A DNA stretch of 64,000 nt, taken from assembly GCF_002077155.1 (NCBI RefSeq), contig NZ_CP015027.1, positions 1,714,501 to 1,778,500 on the forward strand, written 5' to 3'. The stretch comes from Sporosarcina sp. P33. GTDB taxonomy: Bacteria; Bacillota; Bacilli; Bacillales_A; Planococcaceae. The position numbers were made by a program, and so were the translations under genes. A model generated the notes under the pieces. The model saw nothing but the letters and a program-made list of their open reading frames with translations, made no database searches and was not told where the DNA came from. Within the stretch, counting starts at the first letter, position 1. Each line of letters starts with the position of its first letter. Below, piece by piece: positions 32,742-40,911 of this stretch.

Positions 32742-34235
32742 TTATATATTATTTTGTACTGATTTTTGTAAACCCAGACGCTCATTTTCCTGTTTCATCC
32801 GGTGGAAGCTGTCATTTGTAAGCGTCTTAGAGAGCTCATCTCCTAAAATGAATACATCCAGCTCTTCTTTCGGAATCGCATTATATCTTTTGCCGTACAT
32901 TGCGTAAAATATTACACCGATCAGCACCCAGACAACCATTGCGATCAGAGAAGGCATTGCCAGGAATGCAGGCGATCCTGGGATAAACAACAGACCAAGG
33001 AATACCAGACTGATAAGTGCACCAGCCAATGAAGTCAACTTGCGCGCTGCACTGTCTTTCCAATCGAAGAAACGGTAAGCAGAAGCACAAGTATACAGAT
33101 AGGCGATTGCCACGCCTGTTGCTGTCATATCTACAATCCACAGCAATGCAGGACGACCAAACCAAGGGGTGATAAAGCATACGACCACCGCCGTAATGAT
33201 CCCTATATAAGGTGTATGGTACTTCGGATGAATCTTCGTGAAGGCTTGCGGTAAAATACGTGCGCGGCCCATCGCCAGAAGCATTCGGCTCGAAGAAACG
33301 AGGAACCCGTTAATACCCGTGAAAATTCCCATACACAATGCTGCCGTCAATAATGTCATACCTACATTACCGAATAAGCTTTTTACTACATCGCCGGTAC
33401 CCCATACAGGCTGTCCTGCAACTAAACCTTGCCAAGGCGTGGCCATTGCTGTTGCGTAAACCATTATGGAGTATACAAGCCCGCCTGCACCCAGCGCCAG
33501 AATCATTAACTTAAATGCACGCTTAGAAGAAAAACTAAACTCTTCAGATGCTTGTGCAATATTATTGAAGCCTGAATATAAGAACGGAGCTGTTGCCACA
33601 ATTATCAAAATGGAAGATAAGCTGCCGATTTCCATATTGAATGCGGGGCGCAAGTTGGAAAATGCCGTATCAGGGTGGAACGTCATACCTAGCCCTACAA
33701 TCATTGCTCCGCTGAACAGAATGGCACTGAAAATGAATTGCATACGTCCTGTCAGGCTAATACCACGAATATTCGCTATACCAAAGACAATTAGGGCGAT
33801 TGCCGCTATGATAATTTGACTGACATAAACGTCCCAGCCTGCGATCGTATACATATAGCCGATTTCCACGATTTGCGGATACAAAAATTTAAACAGCACT
33901 ATAATCGCTGAAGCGTTCAACGCGACCGAGGTTACGTATGATAATGTAACGAACCAGCCACATATAAAGGCATTAATTCTGCCGAATCCCAGATATGTAA
34001 ATACGAACTCGCCCCCGGAGACAGGAAACTTCTCTACCATGTATCCATAGCTGACTGCGATGACCATAACCAACAGGGCACCAATTAAAATCCCTAATAT
34101 CACGCCTATTGGTCCCGCTGCCGCCATCCAGTCGGTCGGCAGTACGAATGCTCCCCAGCCTATGGCAGAACCAAATGCAATGGCGACAACCCAGTGTGGT
34201 TTTAGAGCTTTAGATAACTCTGTCCTTTTCTCCAT
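32742..34235 (-). CDS. APC superfamily amino acid permease
   Basis: 497 residues with ~12 TM helices. TM1 has the APC unwound motif (IAFGSAIGWGAFVLPTDWMA), TM2-3 AVSYGYMVEKFPVSGGEFVFTY, and TM6 FLYSGFNNIAQASEEF. The C-terminal tail is ~50 residues, hydrophilic. It imports an amino acid or amine. The start follows GGGAGTGAG. It lies 21 bp upstream of the HisD-like gene and downstream of a hairpin that separates it from the PLP lyase gene. Confidence 0.88.
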   Translation of the reverse strand: MEKRTELSKALKPHWVVAIAFGSAIGWGAFVLPTDWMAAAGPIGVILGILIGALLVMVIAVSYGYMVEKFPVSGGEFVFTYLGFGRINAFICGWFVTLSYVTSVALNASAIIVLFKFLYPQIVEIGYMYTIAGWDVYVSQIIIAAIALIVFGIANIRGISLTGRMQFIFSAILFSGAMIVGLGMTFHPDTAFSNLRPAFNMEIGSLSSILIIVATAPFLYSGFNNIAQASEEFSFSSKRAFKLMILALGAGGLVYSIMVYATAMATPWQGLVAGQPVWGTGDVVKSLFGNVGMTLLTAALCMGIFTGINGFLVSSSRMLLAMGRARILPQAFTKIHPKYHTPYIGIITAVVVCFITPWFGRPALLWIVDMTATGVAIAYLYTCASAYRFFDWKDSAARKLTSLAGALISLVFLGLLFIPGSPAFLAMPSLIAMVVWVLIGVIFYAMYGKRYNAIPKEELDVFILGDELSKTLTNDSFHRMKQENERLGLQKSVQNNI

Positions 34236-34308
34236 CTATCTCACTCCCGTGCTGCAGATTTTCCCTTAAGACTTGACAGCGCTTTCATACGGTCTTTCAT
34301 AAGTTGTA

Positions 34309-34355
34309 AAATAGTACGCAATAGAGCTGATTATCGAACTTATTGCGTACTATTT
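34309..34355 (-). terminator. Long hairpin between the PLP lyase and the APC permease
   Basis: Perfect 15-bp arms AAATAGTACGCAATA (34309-34323) and TATTGCGTACTATTT (34341-34355). On the minus strand a TATTTTACAACTT tail follows. It ends or attenuates transcription from the regulator/RidA/lyase part. Confidence 0.65.
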
Positions 34356-34362
34356 ACTTCGT

Positions 34363-35577
34363 TTATCGAATAATTTTTTCGTCTTTTTCCAGAACTGGCA
34401 CATCAACTGTAATCGTATCCGGATACTTAATACCCGCACCTGTATTCAATACAACCACTTCTTCATTTTCTTTGATCCAGCCGTCCTTGCGAAGTTTTCT
34501 CGCAGCTGCAAATGCCGCTGCACCTTCCGGACAAACAAATGCTCCTTCACTGGATGCAACCAGCTTTAATTCTTCCAGAAGTTCTTCATCATCAATTGCT
34601 ACTGCACAGCCATTTGTCTGCTTAATGCCGTCAAGAATCAGGAAGTCACCCAGCGCTTTTGCCACGTTAATACCGAATGCGACAGTCGAAGCATTTTCCC
34701 AAGGTTCAGCATGTGTTTTCCCTTCTTCCCATGCTTTCACAATTGGGGCACAGCCGGATGATTGTACCGCAACAAGTCGGGGCATTTTGTCTTCCGGAAT
34801 CCAGCCGAGCTCCTGCAATTCGCGAAGTGCTTTATAAATACCGATCAGGCCGACACCGCCGCCTGTCGGATAAAGGATTACATCAGGAACCTTCCAGCCA
34901 AACTGCTCTGCAATTTCAAGGCCCATTGTTTTCTTGCCTTCAATACGGTAAGGCTCTTTCAATGTAGATGCATCAAATAAGTCATAATCTTGTACTGCCT
35001 GGCCTACAATCTTCCCTGCATCACCAATCAGACCGTTGACAAGGTAAAGCTCAGCGCCTGCCGCCACACATTCTTTACGTGTAATTTCCGGTGCATCGAT
35101 CGGCATTACAATAGTTGCCGTAATATCCGCCTGCGCGCTGTATAATGACCAAGCCGCACCCGCGTTTCCGTTGGTAGGCATCGCTAATTCTGTAACGCCT
35201 ACTTCCTTTGCTTTAGAAACACCTACTGCCGCCCCTCTTGATTTAAATGAGCCGGATGGAATCATTCCTTCATCTTTCATGTAAAGATTTGCAATGCCCA
35301 TATCTTTTCCTGCTTTTTTCAAGTGGAGCATTGGCGTCATACCTTCGCCCAGCGTCACAATATTCTCTTCATTTTTGACCGGCAGCAATTCATGGTAGCG
35401 CCAAAGATCCGGTTTACGGTCTGCGAGCTTCTCTTTCGTAAAATTCTTCTTCAGCTCATCCATCTTGTAGGACACCAGTAAAGGTGCTCCGCATTCACAC
35501 AGTTGAACAATTGCATCTACGTCATACGTCTTTTCACATTTTGGGCAGTGTAAGTGGGATACATAACTATAAGTCAT
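34363..35577 (-). CDS. Threonine-synthase-like fold-type-II PLP enzyme with N-terminal zinc-ribbon-like motif
   Basis: 404 residues. The N-terminus has four Cys in a ribbon pattern (HCPKCEKTYD ... LCECGAPL, residues ~10-32). The PLP lysine lies in GMIPSGSFKSRGAAVG, with PTNGNAGAAWSLY and the phosphate-binding PTGGGVGLIG further on. It is annotated by similarity to ThrC, but no hom or thrB is near and RidA is encoded 24 bp upstream. RidA clears enamine/imine products, so a beta-eliminating ammonia-lyase acting on a serine- or threonine-like compound is as likely as threonine synthesis. Confidence 0.82.
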   Translation of the reverse strand: MTYSYVSHLHCPKCEKTYDVDAIVQLCECGAPLLVSYKMDELKKNFTKEKLADRKPDLWRYHELLPVKNEENIVTLGEGMTPMLHLKKAGKDMGIANLYMKDEGMIPSGSFKSRGAAVGVSKAKEVGVTELAMPTNGNAGAAWSLYSAQADITATIVMPIDAPEITRKECVAAGAELYLVNGLIGDAGKIVGQAVQDYDLFDASTLKEPYRIEGKKTMGLEIAEQFGWKVPDVILYPTGGGVGLIGIYKALRELQELGWIPEDKMPRLVAVQSSGCAPIVKAWEEGKTHAEPWENASTVAFGINVAKALGDFLILDGIKQTNGCAVAIDDEELLEELKLVASSEGAFVCPEGAAAFAAARKLRKDGWIKENEEVVVLNTGAGIKYPDTITVDVPVLEKDEKIIR

Positions 35578-35601
35578 TTCATTTCCTCCTAATAATGTAT
35601 A

Positions 35602-35976
35602 TTATCTAATTGCAATAGATTCTATTTCAATCTGAGCACCTTTGGGCAGTTCTTTTACACCTACCATCGCTCTTGCAGGCTTGCTGTCTCCAAAGAATTT
35701 CGCGTATACTTCATTAACTTCTGCTGCTTTTTCAAGGGATGTCATGAAAATTGTGTTTTTCACTACATTCTCTAACGTTAAATCCGCGGCTTTCAGAATG
35801 GCTTCAATATTTTTTAAAGACTGTTCCGCCTGTTCTACAACCGAAGAACTCATTTCATTTGTTTCTGCATTAATTGGCAGCTGCCCTGAGACATAGACAA
35901 TATTTTCTTTTTCTGCTGCCTGTGAGTAAGCCCCCACTGCTGCAGGTGCATGGTCACTGTGAATTTTATTGAACAA
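35602..35976 (-). CDS. RidA family reactive-intermediate deaminase
   Basis: 124 residues from a TTG at 35976, nine bases after AGGAG; the in-frame TTG three codons earlier touches the ribosome site. RidA landmarks: APAAVGAYSQA, VYVSGQLPIN, NIEAILKAADLTLENVVKNTIFMT and the catalytic Arg in DSKPARAMVGVKELPKGAQIEIE. RidA hydrolyses 2-aminoacrylate or iminobutyrate formed by PLP dehydratases, which fits the following lyase gene. It is a trimeric cytosolic enzyme. Confidence 0.9.
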   Translation of the reverse strand: MFNKIHSDHAPAAVGAYSQAAEKENIVYVSGQLPINAETNEMSSSVVEQAEQSLKNIEAILKAADLTLENVVKNTIFMTSLEKAAEVNEVYAKFFGDSKPARAMVGVKELPKGAQIEIESIAIR

Positions 35977-35988
35977 ATAAATCAACTC

Positions 35989-36639
35989 CTATTTAGAATT
36001 AAAACTATGTTCGGTGCGTACCTTCTGCAGATAATTGTAGATAGTGAATTTAGAAACACCTAAAACACTCGCTGCATATTCAGTGGCACCTTTGATTAGA
36101 AACGCCCCTTTGGATTCCAGCTCGCGCACCACTTCCACTTTCTCTTCTGTTTCCAGTAACGCAGGGGGTTTATAATATTTCTCCAACGCCTGCTGTGTCA
36201 TCGACTGAATGACTTCATGCACATCTGTATAGAAGGTTTCTTTCTTTTCTTCATCTTCCGGAAATGTGATAAAGTCTCTCATTGCGCCTTCCATCTGAAT
36301 CATATCGCTTATATCAAAGTTGATGCATAATGCCCCAATGACTTCATTCTTTTGATTCTTTAAGAAGACAGTAGAAGATTTCATAACCGACCCTTTTTGA
36401 GACACTGTTTTATAGTTCGCATAATCTGTTACTACTTTTTTCTGCAGCTGTTCAAGAACCAGATCTGTTATTGGGGAACCAATATTTCGCCCGGTCAATG
36501 TCCCCGCCAGATGAATTAAAGAACTTTCCAGGTTACTAAAATCATGTACAGCGACTTCACACTTCGCTCCAAACATTTCTACTAAAATATCTGCTGTCCT
36601 AATCGCATGGTCAAAAACTAAAGCGCTTTCATTGTTCAT
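35989..36639 (-). CDS. YheO/DauR-like PAS-HTH transcriptional regulator
   Basis: 216 residues from the ATG at 36639, six bases after GAGGAG; the longer frame upstream lacks a ribosome site. The first ~115 residues are a YheO-like PAS domain (FGAKCEVAVHDFSNLESSLIHLAG..., KSSTVFLKNQKNEVIGALCINFD). The C-terminal DauR-like HTH reads FLIKGATEYAASVLGVSKFTIYNYLQKV. DauR controls D-arginine use in Pseudomonas, and relatives usually regulate neighbouring amino acid catabolic genes. It is first in the block and overlaps none of its neighbours (13 bp to RidA). Effector unknown. Confidence 0.85.
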   Translation of the reverse strand: MNNESALVFDHAIRTADILVEMFGAKCEVAVHDFSNLESSLIHLAGTLTGRNIGSPITDLVLEQLQKKVVTDYANYKTVSQKGSVMKSSTVFLKNQKNEVIGALCINFDISDMIQMEGAMRDFITFPEDEEKKETFYTDVHEVIQSMTQQALEKYYKPPALLETEEKVEVVRELESKGAFLIKGATEYAASVLGVSKFTIYNYLQKVRTEHSFNSK

Positions 36640-36741
36640 AGTAAACTCTCCTCTCCCGTAGCTATTTAAATTATTAATCAATTCAAATAACTTAAGTTCA
36701 TATCACCAGACATTTTTTAGATTGCAACACTTTTTTAACAC

Positions 36742-36758
36742 TTACAATATTTTTGTAA
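36742..36758. promoter_or_regulatory. Possible operator upstream of the DauR-like gene
   Basis: TTACAA-TATTT-TTGTAA is a perfect 6-bp inverted repeat ~100 bp upstream of the start in an AT-rich stretch. The short arms and AT bias make it weak evidence. Confidence 0.3.
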
Positions 36759-36845
36759 CTCAAAAAATTCTTTAATTGACTGCAAAATTGCTTTCCATTC
36801 GTATTCTTCGCTCATCAGGTCCGATTGAAAGTTTTTATATTGCAT

Positions 36846-36897
36846 AAAAAAAATAACTGACCGACAATTTTACATTTCGTCGGTCAGTTATTTTTTT
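36846..36897 (-). terminator. Intrinsic terminator of the ferredoxin-NADP reductase gene
   Basis: AAAAAATAACTGACCGAC pairs with GTCGGTCAGTTATTTTTT around a 13-nt loop, just after the stop codon at 36900. Confidence 0.9.
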
Positions 36898-36899
36898 AA

Positions 36900-37946
36900 T
36901 TATATCAGCTGTTTCACTAATTCACGGTTTCGTTCTTTGAACAGCTCATTATGGGATGAAACCATACCGTTTTGATTCGCTTCCGGATCAATATAAGTCT
37001 TGGCGCAGTTCACAGCATTTGCAGCATCTTGGAAAGCTCCCGCGATTAAATGCAGCTTGCCATCATGACTCAGTACATCTCCCGCCGCATATAAACCTTC
37101 TACGGATGTAGCACTTGTGCAGGATCCCGCAATTTGCTGATGCTCTGTCAGTTCCATGCCGAGCTGCTGATTGCCAATCAGCGAAGTATCTCGCTCATAT
37201 CCGTGATTAATGATTACTTCATCCACAGCAATCATTGCTGCTGTGCCACCCTTGTTGTGCTGCAATTCCACTTTTTCTATTGCCGTGTGATCGTCAGATG
37301 CGATAAACCGGACAATATTCGTATTGAAATGACAGACGACACCGCTCTCAAGCAATTGCCGAACTTGCGCTTCGTGACCGTTCAATTGGTCTTTACGATA
37401 GGTAAGATACACTTTCTTTGCAATAGGCTGCAGTTCATTCGCCCAGTCGATTGCTGCGTTGCCGCCGCCAGAAATTAGAACAGTCTTGTCTTTAAATCTC
37501 CCCAATGACTTTACCGTATAGTTCAAATTTGTCACTTCAAAGCGTTCTGCACCTTCCACTTCAATCTTCTGAGGATTTAATATGCCGGTCCCTGTAGCCA
37601 AAATGACTGTCTTGCTGTAGTGAACCGTTCCAGCAGTGCCGTGCAAGGCAAAATAATTGTCCGAAGTCTTTTCGATCTTTACGATTTTTTCATTGAGCAC
37701 AACCTCCGGATTAAATGTGAGTCCTTGCGTCACAAGCTGTTCAATGATCTGTGCTCCAGGTGCCGGTGTAATGCCGCCTATGTCCCATATCATTTTTTCT
37801 GGGTAGACATGAATCTTTCCGCCAAGCTGCGGCTGATATTCAATAATTTTTGCCTTCATTTCACGCAATCCACTATAAAATGCAGCATATAACCCCGCAG
37901 GTCCGCCGCCAATAATCGTTACATCCAGTAGCTCATTTTGCTTCAT
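36900..37946 (-). CDS. Ferredoxin/flavodoxin-NADP+ reductase, thioredoxin-reductase-like (YumC/YcgT type)
   Basis: 348 residues with FAD motif IIGGGPAGLYAAFYSGLR at the N-terminus, PQLGGKIHVYPEKMIWDIGG, an NADPH Rossmann ISGGGNAAIDWANE (~160) and AAGDVLSHDGKLHLIAGAFQDA near the end. The redox CxxC of thioredoxin reductase is absent, as in YumC-type FNRs. It reduces ferredoxin or flavodoxin with NADPH. The gene is divergent from a Fur-controlled siderophore operon and shares its regulatory region, so it may supply electrons for iron release. The ATG follows GGGAGAAG. Confidence 0.88.
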   Translation of the reverse strand: MKQNELLDVTIIGGGPAGLYAAFYSGLREMKAKIIEYQPQLGGKIHVYPEKMIWDIGGITPAPGAQIIEQLVTQGLTFNPEVVLNEKIVKIEKTSDNYFALHGTAGTVHYSKTVILATGTGILNPQKIEVEGAERFEVTNLNYTVKSLGRFKDKTVLISGGGNAAIDWANELQPIAKKVYLTYRKDQLNGHEAQVRQLLESGVVCHFNTNIVRFIASDDHTAIEKVELQHNKGGTAAMIAVDEVIINHGYERDTSLIGNQQLGMELTEHQQIAGSCTSATSVEGLYAAGDVLSHDGKLHLIAGAFQDAANAVNCAKTYIDPEANQNGMVSSHNELFKERNRELVKQLI

Positions 37947-37971
37947 TTCATCTTCTCCCTTTAAAAAGTTA

Positions 37972-38000
37972 TTGACATCGGCAGTCTTTCAATCTATAGT
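37972..38000 (+). promoter_or_regulatory. SigA promoter of the iron-uptake operon
   Basis: TTGACA at 37972-37977, a 17-bp spacer and TATAGT at 37995-38000; the Fur box begins ~18 bp downstream. Confidence 0.8.
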
Positions 38001-38010
38001 TTTCATTGTA

Positions 38011-38040
38011 CTGATACTGATAATCATTATCAATGATTAT
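38011..38040. promoter_or_regulatory. Fur box
   Basis: TGATAAT-C-ATTATCA at 38018-38032 is a perfect 7-1-7 Fur site; TGATACTGATAAT on the left and CAATGATTAT on the right add overlapping half-sites. It lies at the start region of the siderophore ABC operon and within the control region shared with the divergent reductase. Confidence 0.88.
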
Positions 38041-38067
38041 TTAGTAGGAAAGGTTGGAGTTCAGGAA

Positions 38068-38862
38068 ATGGTTCGCTTGTATACAGATAATCTTCAAGTT
38101 TCATATGATGACCGGCTGATTGTGAAAGGACTGTCGGTTAAAATACCCGACAAGAAAGTAACCGCGATCATCGGGGCGAATGGATGCGGCAAGTCGACTT
38201 TCCTAAAAGCTGTTACCCGCCTGATTCCTCACCAATCTGGAGAGATTATTTTGGATGGCGGAACTATCGTAAAACAAAAAACAAAACAGCTTGCACAAAA
38301 ACTCGCAATCCTTCCCCAAACGCAAGAGGCCGCCAGCGGATTAACGGTTGGAGAATTGGTGTCCTACGGCAGGTTCCCCTATCAAAATGCGATGGGCCGT
38401 CTGACTGCCCGCGATATGGATGTGATTAATTGGGCGCTGGATGTCACCAATACAGCTGATTTCAAACATCGGCAAGTCGACGCACTATCGGGCGGCCAGC
38501 GTCAGCGTGTCTGGATTGCGATGGCACTTGCTCAGGAAACAGATATCATCTTCCTGGATGAGCCGACCACCTATCTGGATATGGCCCATCAGCTGGAAGT
38601 ACTGGAGCTGCTGCAAAAACTCAATGCCGAACAGCAGCGCACAATCATCATGGTGCTTCACGACTTAAATCAGGCAGCACGTTTTGCCGATTTCATCATC
38701 GCGATGAAAGACGGAGAAATTGTACAGGCCGGCATGTGCGAAGAAGTCATACGGCCAGATATCTTGCGGAAAGTATTTAGAATCGACGCAGAAATTGGGA
38801 TGGATCCAAGAACGGGAAAACCGTTGTGCATCACATATGATTTACTCAAAGGAGACGAATAA
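38068..38862 (+). CDS. Iron-siderophore ABC transporter ATP-binding protein (FecE/FhuC-like)
   Basis: 264 residues from the ATG at 38068, preceded by TTGGAG and CAGGAA; the longer frame upstream starts in the promoter and is rejected. Walker A GANGCGKST, Q-loop LPQTQEA, signature ALSGGQRQRVWIAMALAQ, Walker B DIIFLDEPTTYLD and switch His VLHDLNQAARFAD are all present, as is the FecE/FhuC-type C-terminal PDILRKVFRIDAEI. It energises the two permeases encoded downstream. First gene of a four-gene Fur-regulated operon. Confidence 0.93.
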   Translation: MVRLYTDNLQVSYDDRLIVKGLSVKIPDKKVTAIIGANGCGKSTFLKAVTRLIPHQSGEIILDGGTIVKQKTKQLAQKLAILPQTQEAASGLTVGELVSYGRFPYQNAMGRLTARDMDVINWALDVTNTADFKHRQVDALSGGQRQRVWIAMALAQETDIIFLDEPTTYLDMAHQLEVLELLQKLNAEQQRTIIMVLHDLNQAARFADFIIAMKDGEIVQAGMCEEVIRPDILRKVFRIDAEIGMDPRTGKPLCITYDLLKGDE

Positions 38863-38865
38863 CAG

Positions 38866-39792
38866 ATGAAGAGATTTTTACTGCCCGTCCTTTTCCTGCT
38901 CATAGTAGCTTTAGGAGCATGCGGCAATAAGCAGGATGAGCCTGCAAAAGAAGAAGCACCCGCGAAAGAAGAAGCAAGCGGCACGATTACTTATGAATCT
39001 GAAGACGGGCCGGTAGAAGTTCCGGCTGACCCGAAGCGCGTTATCGCATTAAGCTTTGCCGGAAATATTATGGCGCTCGATGTGGATATAGTCGGAGTAG
39101 ATTCATGGTCAAAGATGAATCCGCGCTTTGACTCTGTTCTTGGTGAAATAGAAGAAGTGTCGGATGAAAATATCGAAAAGATTATTGAACTGGATCCGGA
39201 TTTAATTATTGGATACAATACCGCTAAAAATATTGATAAATTAAAAGAAATTGCCCCAACCGTTACGTTTACTTACGGAAAAGTCGATTATCTGACGCAG
39301 CATATCGAGATTGGAAAGCTGTTGAATAAAGAAGAAGAAGCAACGAAATGGGTAGAGGATTTTAAACAACGTGCACAGGCTGCCGGAGAAGAGATCAAAG
39401 CTAAAATTGGTGAAGACACTACCGTTTCAGTTGTCGAAAATTTCGACAAACAGTTATATGTATACGGCGATAACTGGGGCAGAGGAACGGAGATCCTATA
39501 TCAGGAAATGAAACTGGCCATGCCGGAGAAAGTAAAAGAGATGGCGCTAGAAGCTGGTTATTATGCTTTATCTACCGAAGTGCTGCCCGAGTTTGCCGGT
39601 GATTATATGATTTTGAGCAAATTTAATGCTGCAGATAATTCCTTTATGGAAACAGAAACATACAAAAACATCCCCGCTGTGAAAAACCATCAAGTATTTG
39701 AAGTAAATGGCGAGGAATTCTATTTTAACGATCCGCTTACACTTGATTATCAATTAGAGTTCTTCAAGGAGCACTTTTTAGAAACTAAGTAA
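38866..39792 (+). CDS. Iron-siderophore-binding lipoprotein
   Basis: 308 residues with lipobox LGAC (Cys at residue ~19) and an Ala/Glu/Lys-rich linker. The class-III binding-protein pattern follows: ITYESEDGPVEVPADPKRVIALS, VDSWSKMNPRFDS, IIELDPDLIIGYNT and TFTYGKVDYL at the hinge helix. It binds a ferric siderophore (hydroxamate or similar) on the cell surface. The gene starts 3 bp after the ATPase stop. A hairpin with a T tail follows before the permeases, probably giving excess binding protein. Confidence 0.92.
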   Translation: MKRFLLPVLFLLIVALGACGNKQDEPAKEEAPAKEEASGTITYESEDGPVEVPADPKRVIALSFAGNIMALDVDIVGVDSWSKMNPRFDSVLGEIEEVSDENIEKIIELDPDLIIGYNTAKNIDKLKEIAPTVTFTYGKVDYLTQHIEIGKLLNKEEEATKWVEDFKQRAQAAGEEIKAKIGEDTTVSVVENFDKQLYVYGDNWGRGTEILYQEMKLAMPEKVKEMALEAGYYALSTEVLPEFAGDYMILSKFNAADNSFMETETYKNIPAVKNHQVFEVNGEEFYFNDPLTLDYQLEFFKEHFLETK

Positions 39793-39841
39793 ACGCTGAT
39801 GTCAGGAGAATGCATTACAGCATGGCGTTCTCTATAAAGTG

Positions 39842-39872
39842 AAGGGGCCTTCGACTTCTGAAGTGCCTCTTT
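39842..39872 (+). terminator. Intercistronic hairpin between binding protein and permease genes
   Basis: AAGGGGC and GCCTCTT form the outer stem, CTTC/GAAG the inner, followed by TTTTCTT. A weaker stem GAGAATGC/GCGTTCTC precedes it at 39806-39832. Likely partial termination or processing inside the operon. Confidence 0.5.
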
Positions 39873-39900
39873 TCTTATGAAAGGAAAGGAGCAGATCGAT

Positions 39901-40911
39901 ATGACCGAACAGCCAAACAAAAAACTTTTTTCTTTTGGCAGTAAATTGCTGGCATGTATACTGCTTCTGTTGATAGTGTTCGTCTGTTCGATGAAGCTGG
40001 GTGCCGCCCAAACTTCTTGGCATGATATTTGGCTGTCGTTTACAGACAGCAGTGATAAAAATGCTCTGCTGCTGAAAGAAATTCGAATGCCCCGGGAAGT
40101 CGGTGCTGTGCTCGTCGGAGCTGCATTGGCCATTTCCGGTGCAATCATGCAGGGCATGACGCGTAATCCACTGGCCGATCCCGGTTTACTTGGACTGACT
40201 GCAGGGGCTAATGCGGCGTTGGCAATTGCACTGGCATTCATCCCGTCTATTAATTACTTTGGTATCATGACAGCCTGCTTTATCGGATCTGCCGCAGGCG
40301 CCCTTTTCGTATTCGGGATTGCTTCCGCCAAGCGCGGCGGTTTTTCTCCAATTCGTCTGATTTTGGCCGGCGCCGCAGTATCAACCTTCTTATTTGCTAT
40401 AGCAGAAGGCGTTGGGTTGTATTTCAAGATTTCCAAAAATACTTCGATGTGGACTGCAGGTGGCTTGATCGGAACAACATGGACTCAGCTTCAGACCATC
40501 GCTCCTGTGATTCTGGCAGGTATTTTCATGGCAATTCTTCTCTCCCGTCAGCTAACTCTGTTAAGTTTGAATGAAGAAGTGGCGATCGGGCTTGGACAAA
40601 ACACATTCAAAGTAAAAATCATGCTATTTATCATTATTATTTTACTGGCCGGGGCAGCTGTGGCTCTTGCGGGGAATCTGGCATTCGTCGGTTTAATGAT
40701 TCCTCATATTGTTCGTGCTATCGTCGGGACGGACTATCGGTTCATTATTCCGTTCTCTGCTGCGGCCGGCGGAACGTTCATGCTGCTGGCAGACATACTG
40801 GGCCGGACATTGCAGGCACCTTTTGAAACGCCTGTTGCCGCGCTAGTTGCAATTATTGGACTGCCGTTCTTTCTTTTAATCGTACGCAGAGGAGGCCGAG
40901 CATTCTCATGA
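39901..40911 (+). CDS. FecCD-family iron-siderophore permease
   Basis: 336 residues from the ATG at 39901, after GGAAAGGAG. About 9-10 TM helices. FecCD landmarks: LLKEIRMPREVGAVLVGAALAISGAIMQGMTRNPLADPGLLGLTAGANAA (residues ~56-105), the coupling loop LNEEVAIGLGQNTFKVK and NLAFVGLMIPHIVRAIVGTDYRF. It forms the heterodimeric channel with the next gene product. Overlaps the next gene by 4 bp. Confidence 0.93.
   Translation: MTEQPNKKLFSFGSKLLACILLLLIVFVCSMKLGAAQTSWHDIWLSFTDSSDKNALLLKEIRMPREVGAVLVGAALAISGAIMQGMTRNPLADPGLLGLTAGANAALAIALAFIPSINYFGIMTACFIGSAAGALFVFGIASAKRGGFSPIRLILAGAAVSTFLFAIAEGVGLYFKISKNTSMWTAGGLIGTTWTQLQTIAPVILAGIFMAILLSRQLTLLSLNEEVAIGLGQNTFKVKIMLFIIIILLAGAAVALAGNLAFVGLMIPHIVRAIVGTDYRFIIPFSAAAGGTFMLLADILGRTLQAPFETPVAALVAIIGLPFFLLIVRRGGRAFS

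Noticed and set aside
37972..38067. N-terminal extension of the siderophore ATPase
   Set aside because: It would start inside the -35 box and read through the Fur site; the ATG at 38068 has a ribosome site and matches family length.
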